DNA of 5,302 nt. It comes from Clostridiales bacterium. GTDB lineage: Bacteria; Bacillota; Clostridia; Christensenellales; CAG-138. Under the pieces are notes generated by a model, which did not search any database, was not told the DNA's origin, and saw nothing but the letters and a program-made list of their open reading frames with translations. The stretch lies in assembly GCA_012511925.1 (NCBI GenBank), contig JAAZFD010000127.1, positions 1 through 5,302 of the forward strand. Direction: 5' to 3'. The position numbers and the translations under genes are program-made. This document shows positions 1 to 5,302 of the stretch, in pieces. Every line of letters starts with the position of its first letter. The first letter of the stretch is position 1.

Positions 1-1584
1 CTTTTTACTTCGCATGAAATGGATGGTGCAAGATTACTGCATGGCACAGCTTGGATTGTGGAAACCAAAAATACGATTGCATTTGAAAACGAATTGACGG
101 AAGAGAGTGAAGAGAAAAGTCTTTGGCTTGCACCAATGCGCCTCGCACTTTTGAGCCAAAATGCAGTCGGGACAATCGATCAGTCAATGCATTCTGTACT
201 TAACGCCAAGTATAGCGTGCTTCGATTATTAGGCTTATGCAACAAAGTATTAATTCTCGACGAGATCCACGCATACGACACATATATGTCGCAGATTATC
301 GGCCGTATGCTTCAATGGTGTAAAGCTCTGAAAATCCCTGTAATTATGTTGTCTGCTACACTACCTTCAGAAAAGAAAAAACAGTTTATTTCGTGCTGTG
401 GCGGGAGTACATGCGACAAAACCAACGATGGTTATCCCCTTATTACTACGGTGTTCGCAAACGGTGATGTAGATGAAATTAGAATCTTAGAACCTCCTCA
501 TATTCGCCGAAACTTTATTTTGAAAATTGCAGAGTATAAAGACGATTTCGAGAAAATTGCACAGCTCGCAAATGATAGTATCAGCGGTGGCGGTTGTTTA
601 TGCTTGCTTATGAACTCAGTAAATTCTGCGCAAAAAGCGTATTCAAGCCTAAAAGAAATAGTAAGCGATGATACGCTTCTAATGTTATTCCACGCACGCT
701 TTTCTGCAGAAGTCAGGCAAAACCTTGAAAATAATGCTGTAAAGTTATTTGGTAAGAATAATATTGAGGAAAGACCCCAAAAAGCAATTCTCGTATGCAC
801 ACAAGTAATGGAACAGTCTCTTGATGTTGATTTTGATGCAATGATTACCGAACTTGCGCCTATCGACTTGCTTTTTCAGAGAATGGGACGCGTGTTTCGC
901 TTTGACCTATCTTCAAGACCCGAATCTCATAAGCAGCCAATTATAACGGTGCTTGTCGGGAAAAATGGCGATGCCGATTACGAAAATGACCCTATATATG
1001 CCCCACTGTATCAGGTTCGAACGCTTCATTTGCTAAAAGGGAAAGAAAAAATAGATATACCCGCCGACATTCGTTCTTTTACTGAGGAAGTATATCGCAA
1101 AGAAGCAGGAGACGAAGAAAAGATAGAGCTTTGGGCACGGAATCAGTTTGACGACCTCGGTAATAAGGCGGAAGCAGAAGCGTGCCTATGGGGAAAACCT
1201 TACGAAAACCAAGTGTTTTTTACAGAGAGAACTGACAGCTTTTCGTTCGTGGAAGAACCACAACCGTTTCATAGGGTTGCACGAACAAGGCTTGATGACG
1301 ACTCACAGAGAATGGCATTTATCACACAATGCGAGGCGAATATTATTCGGAATTCTGAAAACATCTGTTTTGATAAAAAATTTGCCCAAAGCATTTTGTT
1401 GCGTTCATTTTCATTGCGCACAAATGGCATGGGGGAACCTCCTAACGGTAGCTATATTGACGGAAAGGGTCTTTTGCGCGGTGTGCGTCTTCTTATTACG
1501 GAAAATGCATGCTTTACTTGGAACAACTATCGAATTATTTATGATTCGGAGCTTGGAATTATAAAAGAAAGAGGTGATGATTGA
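1..1584 (+). CDS. cas3: Cas3 helicase-nuclease of type I-E CRISPR system, 5'-truncated by the window
   Basis: Cas3 is the effector that Cascade recruits to unwind and shred target DNA. The frame is open from base 1 (six codons precede the first Met, at 19), so the true start lies upstream and that Met is not the start. About 527 codons are visible. Type I-E Cas3 proteins are usually about 900 residues, so the HD nuclease domain and Walker A are presumably outside the window. Numbering from the Met at 19, visible superfamily 2 helicase features are: VGTIDQ at 50-55 (motif Ib region), the Walker B box DEIH at 81-84 followed by AYDTYM, SATLP at 112-116 (motif III), a motif IV-like region near 199-205, motif V around QVMEQSLDVDFD (262-273), and motif VI QRMGRVFR (287-294). 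The remaining 230 or so residues fit the linker and C-terminal domain that docks on Cascade. It ends in TGA, whose final A is the first base of the cas8e ATG. The motifs in view are intact. Identity is secure; nuclease competence cannot be judged here. Confidence 0.95.
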   Translation, partial: LFTSHEMDGARLLHGTAWIVETKNTIAFENELTEESEEKSLWLAPMRLALLSQNAVGTIDQSMHSVLNAKYSVLRLLGLCNKVLILDEIHAYDTYMSQIIGRMLQWCKALKIPVIMLSATLPSEKKKQFISCCGGSTCDKTNDGYPLITTVFANGDVDEIRILEPPHIRRNFILKIAEYKDDFEKIAQLANDSISGGGCLCLLMNSVNSAQKAYSSLKEIVSDDTLLMLFHARFSAEVRQNLENNAVKLFGKNNIEERPQKAILVCTQVMEQSLDVDFDAMITELAPIDLLFQRMGRVFRFDLSSRPESHKQPIITVLVGKNGDADYENDPIYAPLYQVRTLHLLKGKEKIDIPADIRSFTEEVYRKEAGDEEKIELWARNQFDDLGNKAEAEACLWGKPYENQVFFTERTDSFSFVEEPQPFHRVARTRLDDDSQRMAFITQCEANIIRNSENICFDKKFAQSILLRSFSLRTNGMGEPPNGSYIDGKGLLRGVRLLITENACFTWNNYRIIYDSELGIIKERGDD

Positions 1585-1586
1585 TG
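1571..1586 (+). promoter_or_regulatory. Ribosome binding site and overlapping stop/start (TGATG) setting the cas8e start
   Basis: GAGGTGAT at 1571-1578 matches the extended anti-Shine-Dalgarno and lies 5 bases before the ATG at 1584. The cas3 stop TGA (1582-1584) overlaps that ATG by one base. A TTG at 1581 directly precedes it in the same frame and would add one residue, but ATG is the stronger start codon and gives the family-like N-terminus MSFNVLTEPWIPV. The arrangement suggests translational coupling from cas3 to cas8e. Confidence 0.8.
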
Positions 1587-3107
1587 TCGTTCAATGTTTT
1601 GACCGAACCGTGGATTCCCGTTATTAAAGACGGTAAAGGGCTGAAGATGGGAATACTCGGTGTGCTTGAGCACGCGCACGAACTGTCGGAGGTGCTATGC
1701 TCAGAAATTCTTGAAACGTACTCAATTCAACGTTTGCTAATTGCGTTTTTGATTGATGCGTATCAATCCGCAGGAAAGCTTGAGACGATTGCAGACAGAC
1801 AGGATTTATTTTATTCGGGCAGATTTGACATGCAGGTAATACACGATTATGTTAAACTTTGCGAGAGCGAAGGAACGAGTTTTGACCTGTTTGACGAAAA
1901 ACGGCCGTTTATGCAAAATGCGTTTGACCCCGAGATTGATACGGGTAAGGAAACCAAAGCAACAAAGCTGTTTTTAACACTGCCTTCAGGCAACAACCAT
2001 ATACATTTTGAGCATTATGACAACGGCATACCTGCGTTTACCCTGGAACAGTGTTTGCGAGGTCTTTTGACGGCGTATTGCTTTGCGTATAAAGATGGAA
2101 GGGGTTATGTGTCCTCAATCAACGGACAGCCGTGTTACTATTTTTTGATTCGCGGAAGAAACCTATTTGAAACGCTTGTACTATCGATGACCGCAAAAAG
2201 CGAAATTAGTGAACAGGTTTGCAATATGCCTGTTGCCTGGCGACAGACTGATTCGGTTACACCAGGAAGAGAGTTCCCTGCTGTATCACTCCTTGCAGCA
2301 TATACTTGGCAACCAAGGCGTGTTGGGCTGATTCAAGATGATGATGGGCTGATTCGTAACGTTTACCTTAAGCCGGGGCATGTGTTTACCGGACGTCAGA
2401 TATGGCGAGATCCACACACAGCTGTATGTATGAATAAAAAGGGCGAATATTCTACACTAACACCTTCTGAAGATCGTGCGTTTTGGCGTGATGTTGGTTC
2501 TCTGACAACAACATCGGGCAGAAACGTTCAGCCGACAATCATCGCACAGTACAGAAGGTTTATAGAAGATTCATCAGTATGCCCAATTGAGGCTTTCGGG
2601 ATGGTAACAGATCAAGCTTCTTTGATTCAACTCTCGTATGACTTGCTGAATATTCCTTCGCAACTACTTGAAGAAGTGGAAAAGGCAGATAGGTTGAATA
2701 AAGATATAAGTTTCATTGAAGATATATCAAAGTCATTAAAGAAAGTGCTCAAAAAAATGGAACACTCACTTGAGAATAAGCCCAAAACGCAACAGACAGG
2801 AAAAAAGAAAGATAAAGATAGCCAACTTGTAAACGAAACAGTTCAAAAGTATTTCGCTGCTATTCACAACTATGTAATCGACGAATACTTTAACCTGCTT
2901 GGCAATGCAGATACATTTAATGATAACTGGCAGAATGCGGTGGTTGCATCGGTAAACGAAAAAGTAAAATCCGAAACCCTATCAGCATTCAACGAAGCAA
3001 AATCTTCTCTTGGAACAAACGCACGACAGCTTCAGGCACAGGCGGGAAGCGAAGTAGCTCTTCGCAAAGAACTTAAAAAACATTTGGAAAGGAGGAAAAA
3101 TAAATGA
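1584..3107 (+). CDS. cas8e: Cas8e (CasA/Cse1), large subunit of type I-E Cascade
   Basis: Cas8e is the large Cascade subunit. In characterised I-E systems it reads the PAM, helps open the DNA and provides the landing site for Cas3. The 507 residues match the family length (E. coli CasA is 502). Recognisable segments are the N-terminal FNVLTEPWIPV (3-13), FDLFDEKRPFMQ (100-111), TKLFLTLPSGNNHIHFEHYD (127-146), where the PAM-contacting L1 loop would be expected, and TWQPRRVGL (241-249). The part after about residue 340 is strongly helical and fits the C-terminal four-helix bundle. A lysine-rich stretch (about 383-411, with KKKDKD at 407-412) interrupts that helical region and looks like a flexible, basic insertion. 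The ATG at 1584 is preferred over the adjacent TTG at 1581. The stop overlaps the cse2 start by 4 bases. The family call is firm; assigning the L1 loop is by position and motif only. Confidence 0.94.
   Translation: MSFNVLTEPWIPVIKDGKGLKMGILGVLEHAHELSEVLCSEILETYSIQRLLIAFLIDAYQSAGKLETIADRQDLFYSGRFDMQVIHDYVKLCESEGTSFDLFDEKRPFMQNAFDPEIDTGKETKATKLFLTLPSGNNHIHFEHYDNGIPAFTLEQCLRGLLTAYCFAYKDGRGYVSSINGQPCYYFLIRGRNLFETLVLSMTAKSEISEQVCNMPVAWRQTDSVTPGREFPAVSLLAAYTWQPRRVGLIQDDDGLIRNVYLKPGHVFTGRQIWRDPHTAVCMNKKGEYSTLTPSEDRAFWRDVGSLTTTSGRNVQPTIIAQYRRFIEDSSVCPIEAFGMVTDQASLIQLSYDLLNIPSQLLEEVEKADRLNKDISFIEDISKSLKKVLKKMEHSLENKPKTQQTGKKKDKDSQLVNETVQKYFAAIHNYVIDEYFNLLGNADTFNDNWQNAVVASVNEKVKSETLSAFNEAKSSLGTNARQLQAQAGSEVALRKELKKHLERRKNK
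2324..2355 (+). repeat. Short in-frame direct repeat inside cas8e
   Basis: TGGGCTGATTC occurs at 2324-2334 and again at 2345-2355, a 21-base period (seven codons). It encodes GLI twice in GLIQDDDGLIR at about Cas8e residues 248-258, just after the TWQPRRV motif. It keeps the frame and may be the trace of a small duplication or simply chance. No functional role is implied. Confidence 0.4.
3088..3107 (+). promoter_or_regulatory. Strong ribosome binding site and ATGA overlap setting the cse2 start
   Basis: AAAGGAGG at 3088-3095 is a near-ideal Shine-Dalgarno, 8 bases before the ATG at 3104. It lies inside the last codons of cas8e (ERRK). The ATGA at 3104-3107 holds both the cse2 start and the cas8e stop (TGA, 3105-3107), the classic arrangement for coupled translation. 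Confidence 0.85.
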
Positions 3108-3646
3108 GTGAAATCGATTGGAATGAAAGGTTACTGAACAGCTCTAACGGCGACCGTGCTGCACTTAGGCGATGTGTTGGCAAAACACTAAACCAGGCAG
3201 ATGCCGATGCCCTAAGAGTGTTCTATTCTACGCTACCTATTAACACATCCTCATGGAAGCAAGAGAGATATTTTGCGGTTATGTGTTTGTCGTGTTTGTG
3301 GAAGCTAGAGGAAGCCTTAAACCCAAAACCATTTGAGCAATGTATCCATGATTGCGTAGACCCTGCAAGGTCTAATGGGATTTATGCAAGGGTGCGCTCA
3401 ATACTGGACACGGAGTGGGATGATGATGACGGATATTTACTTATTAAGCTTGCACGAATGGCAAAGCTGATAAAAAATAACGATAGACCATTATATCCCG
3501 ATTTTGCAAAGTTGCTTTATGATCTATTTAACTGGAACGAAAATAACCGTAAAGTTCAAAGACGCTGGGCAGAGGTAATTTTTGAAGGCATCAAAAAGAA
3601 CGAAGACAACGAAGACAACGAAAACAATGAAAGTGAGGAAAACTAA
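3104..3646 (+). CDS. cse2: Cse2 (CasB/Cas11), small subunit of type I-E Cascade
   Basis: Cse2 is the small, all-helical subunit. Two copies form the belly of Cascade and help hold the displaced DNA strand through basic surfaces. The 180 residues are within, or slightly longer than, the usual family range. The family pattern is visible as GDRAALRRC (16-24), a helical core with YARVRSIL (94-101), LLIKLARMAKLIKN (112-125), the YPDFAKLLYDLFNW segment (131-144), and the closing RKVQRRWAEVIF (149-160). Arginines and lysines on these helices fit nucleic-acid contact. After residue 165 the protein departs from the family: an acidic, asparagine-rich tail (NEDNEDNENNESEEN) encoded by a 9-base tandem repeat. 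The start is fixed by an excellent Shine-Dalgarno and the ATGA overlap with cas8e. Primary sequence in this family is poorly conserved, so the call also rests on position between cas8e and cas7e. Confidence 0.92.
   Translation: MSEIDWNERLLNSSNGDRAALRRCVGKTLNQADADALRVFYSTLPINTSSWKQERYFAVMCLSCLWKLEEALNPKPFEQCIHDCVDPARSNGIYARVRSILDTEWDDDDGYLLIKLARMAKLIKNNDRPLYPDFAKLLYDLFNWNENNRKVQRRWAEVIFEGIKKNEDNEDNENNESEEN
3602..3628 (+). repeat. 9-bp tandem repeat at the 3' end of cse2
   Basis: GAAGACAAC is repeated exactly at 3602-3610 and 3611-3619, followed by a diverged third unit GAAAACAAT at 3620-3628. The period is three codons, so copy-number changes would keep the Cse2 frame (E-D-N, E-D-N, E-N-N). 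It sits in the terminal acidic tail, just upstream of the cas7e ribosome binding site. Confidence 0.85.
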
Positions 3647-3650
3647 AATG
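3635..3650 (+). promoter_or_regulatory. Modest ribosome binding site deciding the cas7e start
   Basis: GAGGA at 3635-3639 lies 8 bases before the ATG at 3648, and the cse2 stop TAA (3644-3646) is separated from that ATG by a single base. The same frame is open upstream to a TTG at 3582 and contains an ATG at 3627. However, those extensions only read through the cse2 repeat and give low-complexity KTTKTTKT sequence, whereas Cas7e homology begins at MLYEIHMIKNYPP. The 3648 start is therefore preferred. Confidence 0.75.
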
Positions 3651-4811
3651 TTGTATGAAATTCACATGATTAAAAACTATCCCCCTACAAACCTTAACCG
3701 TGATGATTCGGGGAGTCCTAAGAGCTGCACATTCGGCGGAATTCGCAGGGGGCGTATCTCGAGCCAATGCATCAAGCGTTCATGGCGCAAGTCGAACCTA
3801 TATGGAGAACTCCTTGGAGAGCAATGCGGAATACGCACCAGAAAACTTCCCAACCTAATAGCTGATGTGCTTTTATCAAGAGGGGTTAACGAGGAAGCTG
3901 TCAATGCGATAAAAGAAAAGGTAGCATGGGCTGCAACTAACGAATGGAAAGACCCCGATAAAAAAAAGAGCGAAAGCAAAAAGGGAAAAACAAAGAATAT
4001 AACAGAGCAGATAATATTCTACTCGCCTGAGGAAATCATTGCTATTGCGAATTTAATGCACTCAAAATATGAAAATGCAGGTTCAACAAAAAAATTTGAA
4101 GAACTTAAAATAAGTGTGTTTGCAAAAGAATTGGAACCTGCAAAAATCAAACCGATTACTCTTGACATGGCTCTTTTCGGGCGCATGGTTACATCAAACG
4201 CGTTTCGTGATGTTGAAGCGGCAATGCAGGTTGCACACGCAATATCAACTCATGCTGTAAATCAGGAAAGCGATTATTTTACAGCTGTTGACGACCTTGT
4301 AAATGCTGCAGGGAGTGATGACAGCGGTGCAGGTATGATAGGTGATGTTGACTTCAACTCAAACTGCTATTATCATTATGCTTCAATAGACATAAATCAG
4401 CTTGCTGAAAACCTAAAATACTCTCCTAACAAGGATGAGCTGATTTCTGCCCTTATCCCAGCGATAATTAAGCTAATGGCATTTATTAACCCGAGTGGCA
4501 AGCAAAACAGCTTTGCAGGTAATGTACTACCCTCTTTAATGATTGTTGAAGTAAAAGGTGTTAATATTCCAGTCAGCTATGTAAATGCCTTCGCTAAGCC
4601 AGCCCGTTCAAACTATAGCAAGGATTTAATCGCAGATAGCGTGGAAAAGCTTGTATGTGAAATTGACAAGACCGATAATAGCTTTGGTATTACCTCAAAG
4701 CGATTCGTGTTTGCACCCGGTGTTAAAGCTGATATGCCACAAAAAGGTGAGGTCGCCGAAACAATTGACAGCTTTACTTCAATGATAACCGCTGCAATGC
4801 AGCATGAGTAA
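3648..4811 (+). CDS. cas7e: Cas7e (CasC/Cse4), backbone subunit of type I-E Cascade
   Basis: Cas7e is the RAMP-fold subunit, six copies of which line the crRNA and form the Cascade backbone. The protein is 387 residues from the ATG at 3648, slightly longer than E. coli CasC (about 363). Signature segments are clear: NLNRDDSGSPKSCTFGG (15-31), GRISSQCIKRSWR (35-47), MALFGRM (174-180), QVAHAISTHAVNQESDYFTA (194-213) followed by VDDL, GAGMIGDVDFNSNCYYHY (227-244), and near the C-terminus KQNSFAGN (285-292) and NAFAKPAR (313-320). These match the RRM core and crRNA-binding elements of the family. A lysine-rich, probably disordered stretch (KDPDKKKSESKKGKTKN, 101-117) may account for part of the extra length and contains a slippery-like A-run. 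No break or missing signature segment is seen. It follows cse2 by one base and precedes cas5e by nine. Identification is very secure. Confidence 0.96.
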   Translation: MLYEIHMIKNYPPTNLNRDDSGSPKSCTFGGIRRGRISSQCIKRSWRKSNLYGELLGEQCGIRTRKLPNLIADVLLSRGVNEEAVNAIKEKVAWAATNEWKDPDKKKSESKKGKTKNITEQIIFYSPEEIIAIANLMHSKYENAGSTKKFEELKISVFAKELEPAKIKPITLDMALFGRMVTSNAFRDVEAAMQVAHAISTHAVNQESDYFTAVDDLVNAAGSDDSGAGMIGDVDFNSNCYYHYASIDINQLAENLKYSPNKDELISALIPAIIKLMAFINPSGKQNSFAGNVLPSLMIVEVKGVNIPVSYVNAFAKPARSNYSKDLIADSVEKLVCEIDKTDNSFGITSKRFVFAPGVKADMPQKGEVAETIDSFTSMITAAMQHE

Positions 4812-4823
4812 GGAGGTACCATG
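4810..4823 (+). promoter_or_regulatory. Strong but closely spaced ribosome binding site for cas5e
   Basis: AAGGAGGT at 4810-4817 overlaps the last two bases of the cas7e stop codon (TAA, 4809-4811). From the end of AGGAGG to the ATG at 4821 there are only 4 bases, at the short end of the usual range. The next in-frame ATG, at 4836, would remove the N-terminal strand MKLLLMKLEG, so 4821 is chosen. Confidence 0.8.
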
Positions 4824-5302
4824 AAACTGCTTTTGATGAAGCTCGAGGGAGCTTTGCAAAGCTATGGTGAATGGGCTAAATGGGACACGCGCGATAGTGC
4901 CCAGATGCCGACAAAGTCGGCGGTAATTGGGCTTATCGCCTGCTGTATGGGGATTCCCCGTTACGATGAGCGCATTAACGAGCTACACAAAAAGCTGCAA
5001 TTTGCTGTAAGAAATGACCGACCAGGAAGTATGATGACGGACTTTCACACGGTTCAAAGCGATAATATGCGAATAGCTAAAGGTGGCGAGAAAAAGCATA
5101 CAATCCTTTCACCGCGCATGTACATCATGGATTGTGCATTCATGGTTGCTCTCAGTGTTAACGATGCGTCGAACGAGTATTTAATCGACAGCTGTGCAAA
5201 AGCATTGAAATCTCCTGTTTGGGTACCGTATCTCGGCAGGAAAAGCTGTGTCCCCTCCTCGCCATTATTCTATGGTATTACCGAGGAGTATTCTTCCGCT
5301 AA
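4821..5302 (+). CDS. cas5e: Cas5e (CasD), Cascade subunit capping the crRNA 5' handle, 3'-truncated by the window
   Basis: Cas5e is the RAMP-fold subunit that holds the crRNA 5' handle and anchors Cas8e at the base of Cascade. The window shows 160 complete codons plus two bases, with no stop. Family members are usually about 220-250 residues, so roughly the last third is missing. Family features are the N-terminal strand MKLLLMKLEGALQSYGEWAK (1-20), then RDSAQMPTKSAVIGLIACCMGIPR (24-47) with the typical PTKSAViGLI segment, TDFHTVQ (73-79), a likely thumb or handle-contact region with KGGEKKHTILSPRMYIMD (87-104), and PVWVPYLGRKSCVPSSPLFYG (132-152), matching the conserved LGRKSC-P-S-P motif. 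It is nine bases downstream of cas7e with a strong Shine-Dalgarno. The frame is intact to the window edge. Confidence 0.95.
   Translation, partial: MKLLLMKLEGALQSYGEWAKWDTRDSAQMPTKSAVIGLIACCMGIPRYDERINELHKKLQFAVRNDRPGSMMTDFHTVQSDNMRIAKGGEKKHTILSPRMYIMDCAFMVALSVNDASNEYLIDSCAKALKSPVWVPYLGRKSCVPSSPLFYGITEEYSSA

Noticed and set aside
19..21. ATG at 19 as the start of a short, helicase-only Cas3
   Set aside because: The frame is open to base 1, there is no ribosome binding site before it, and the protein would begin in the middle of the first RecA domain, after the expected Walker A. Truncation by the window is the better explanation.
393..414. Cysteine cluster in Cas3 (residues 126, 127 and 132 from the Met at 19) as a zinc-binding site
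   Set aside because: Only three cysteines with irregular spacing and no paired CxxC motifs; nothing supports metal binding.
498..800. Minus-strand open frame of 100 codons opposite cas3
   Set aside because: Fully antisense to well-conserved helicase coding sequence, with no recognisable product or initiation signal.
1148..1564. Plus-strand open frame of 138 codons within cas3
   Set aside because: It lies wholly inside cas3 in another frame, has no ribosome binding site and its translation resembles no known domain. It is a shadow of the cas3 frame.
3602..3628. The 9-bp repeats as part of a CRISPR array
   Set aside because: Units are too short, have no spacers, and are in frame within cse2.
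3677..3979. Minus-strand open frame of 100 codons opposite cas7e
   Set aside because: Antisense to the conserved Cas7e N-terminus; low-complexity, compositional translation, so a shadow frame.
4613..4822. Minus-strand open frame of 69 codons opposite the cas7e end
   Set aside because: Antisense to conserved coding sequence. Considered as a possible small regulator of cas5e, but it has no start signal or family resemblance.
1..5302. A novel defence system or embedded anti-CRISPR gene
   Set aside because: Every stretch is occupied by a recognisable type I-E gene with only 0-9 bases between genes, leaving no room for an additional gene on the coding strand. Antisense frames have no supporting signals.

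Overview
The window is one uninterrupted, plus-strand piece of a type I-E CRISPR-Cas (Cascade) operon. In order it carries the 3' part of cas3, then cas8e (casA/cse1), cse2 (casB/cas11), cas7e (casC), and the 5' part of cas5e (casD). Both ends are cut by the window: cas3 is already open at base 1, and cas5e is still open at base 5302. No CRISPR repeats, leader, cas6e, cas1 or cas2 lie inside. In this family those genes normally follow cas5e, so they are expected just downstream.

The genes are packed with almost no spacer DNA. cas3 and cas8e share one base (TGATG), cas8e and cse2 overlap by four (ATGA), cse2 and cas7e are one base apart, and cas7e and cas5e are nine bases apart. Each internal start has a Shine-Dalgarno sequence: very strong for cse2 and cas5e, good for cas8e, modest for cas7e. 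I see no internal promoter, terminator or gene-free gap, so the simplest reading is a single transcript from upstream of cas3 with translational coupling between genes.

Together the products make the interference machinery. Cas8e, Cse2, Cas7e and Cas5e (with the unseen Cas6e and a crRNA) form the Cascade surveillance complex, which recognises PAM-flanked DNA. Cas3 is then recruited to unwind and degrade the target. The four Cas3 motifs in view (DEIH, SAT, motif V, QRxGRxxR) and the signature segments of the Cascade subunits are intact, with no frameshift or premature stop, so the locus looks functional.

The moderately AT-rich, lysine-rich coding sequence and strong AGGAGG-type ribosome binding sites suggest a low-to-mid GC Bacillota, probably a Clostridia-like anaerobe. 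This is an inference from style, not from a marker gene. I did not find an undescribed system. The points worth a second look are local: a 9-bp tandem repeat giving Cse2 an acidic tail, lysine-rich insertions in Cas8e and Cas7e, a dnaX-like slippery heptamer inside cas7e, and a mismatch between the modest cas7e ribosome binding site and its high copy number in Cascade.
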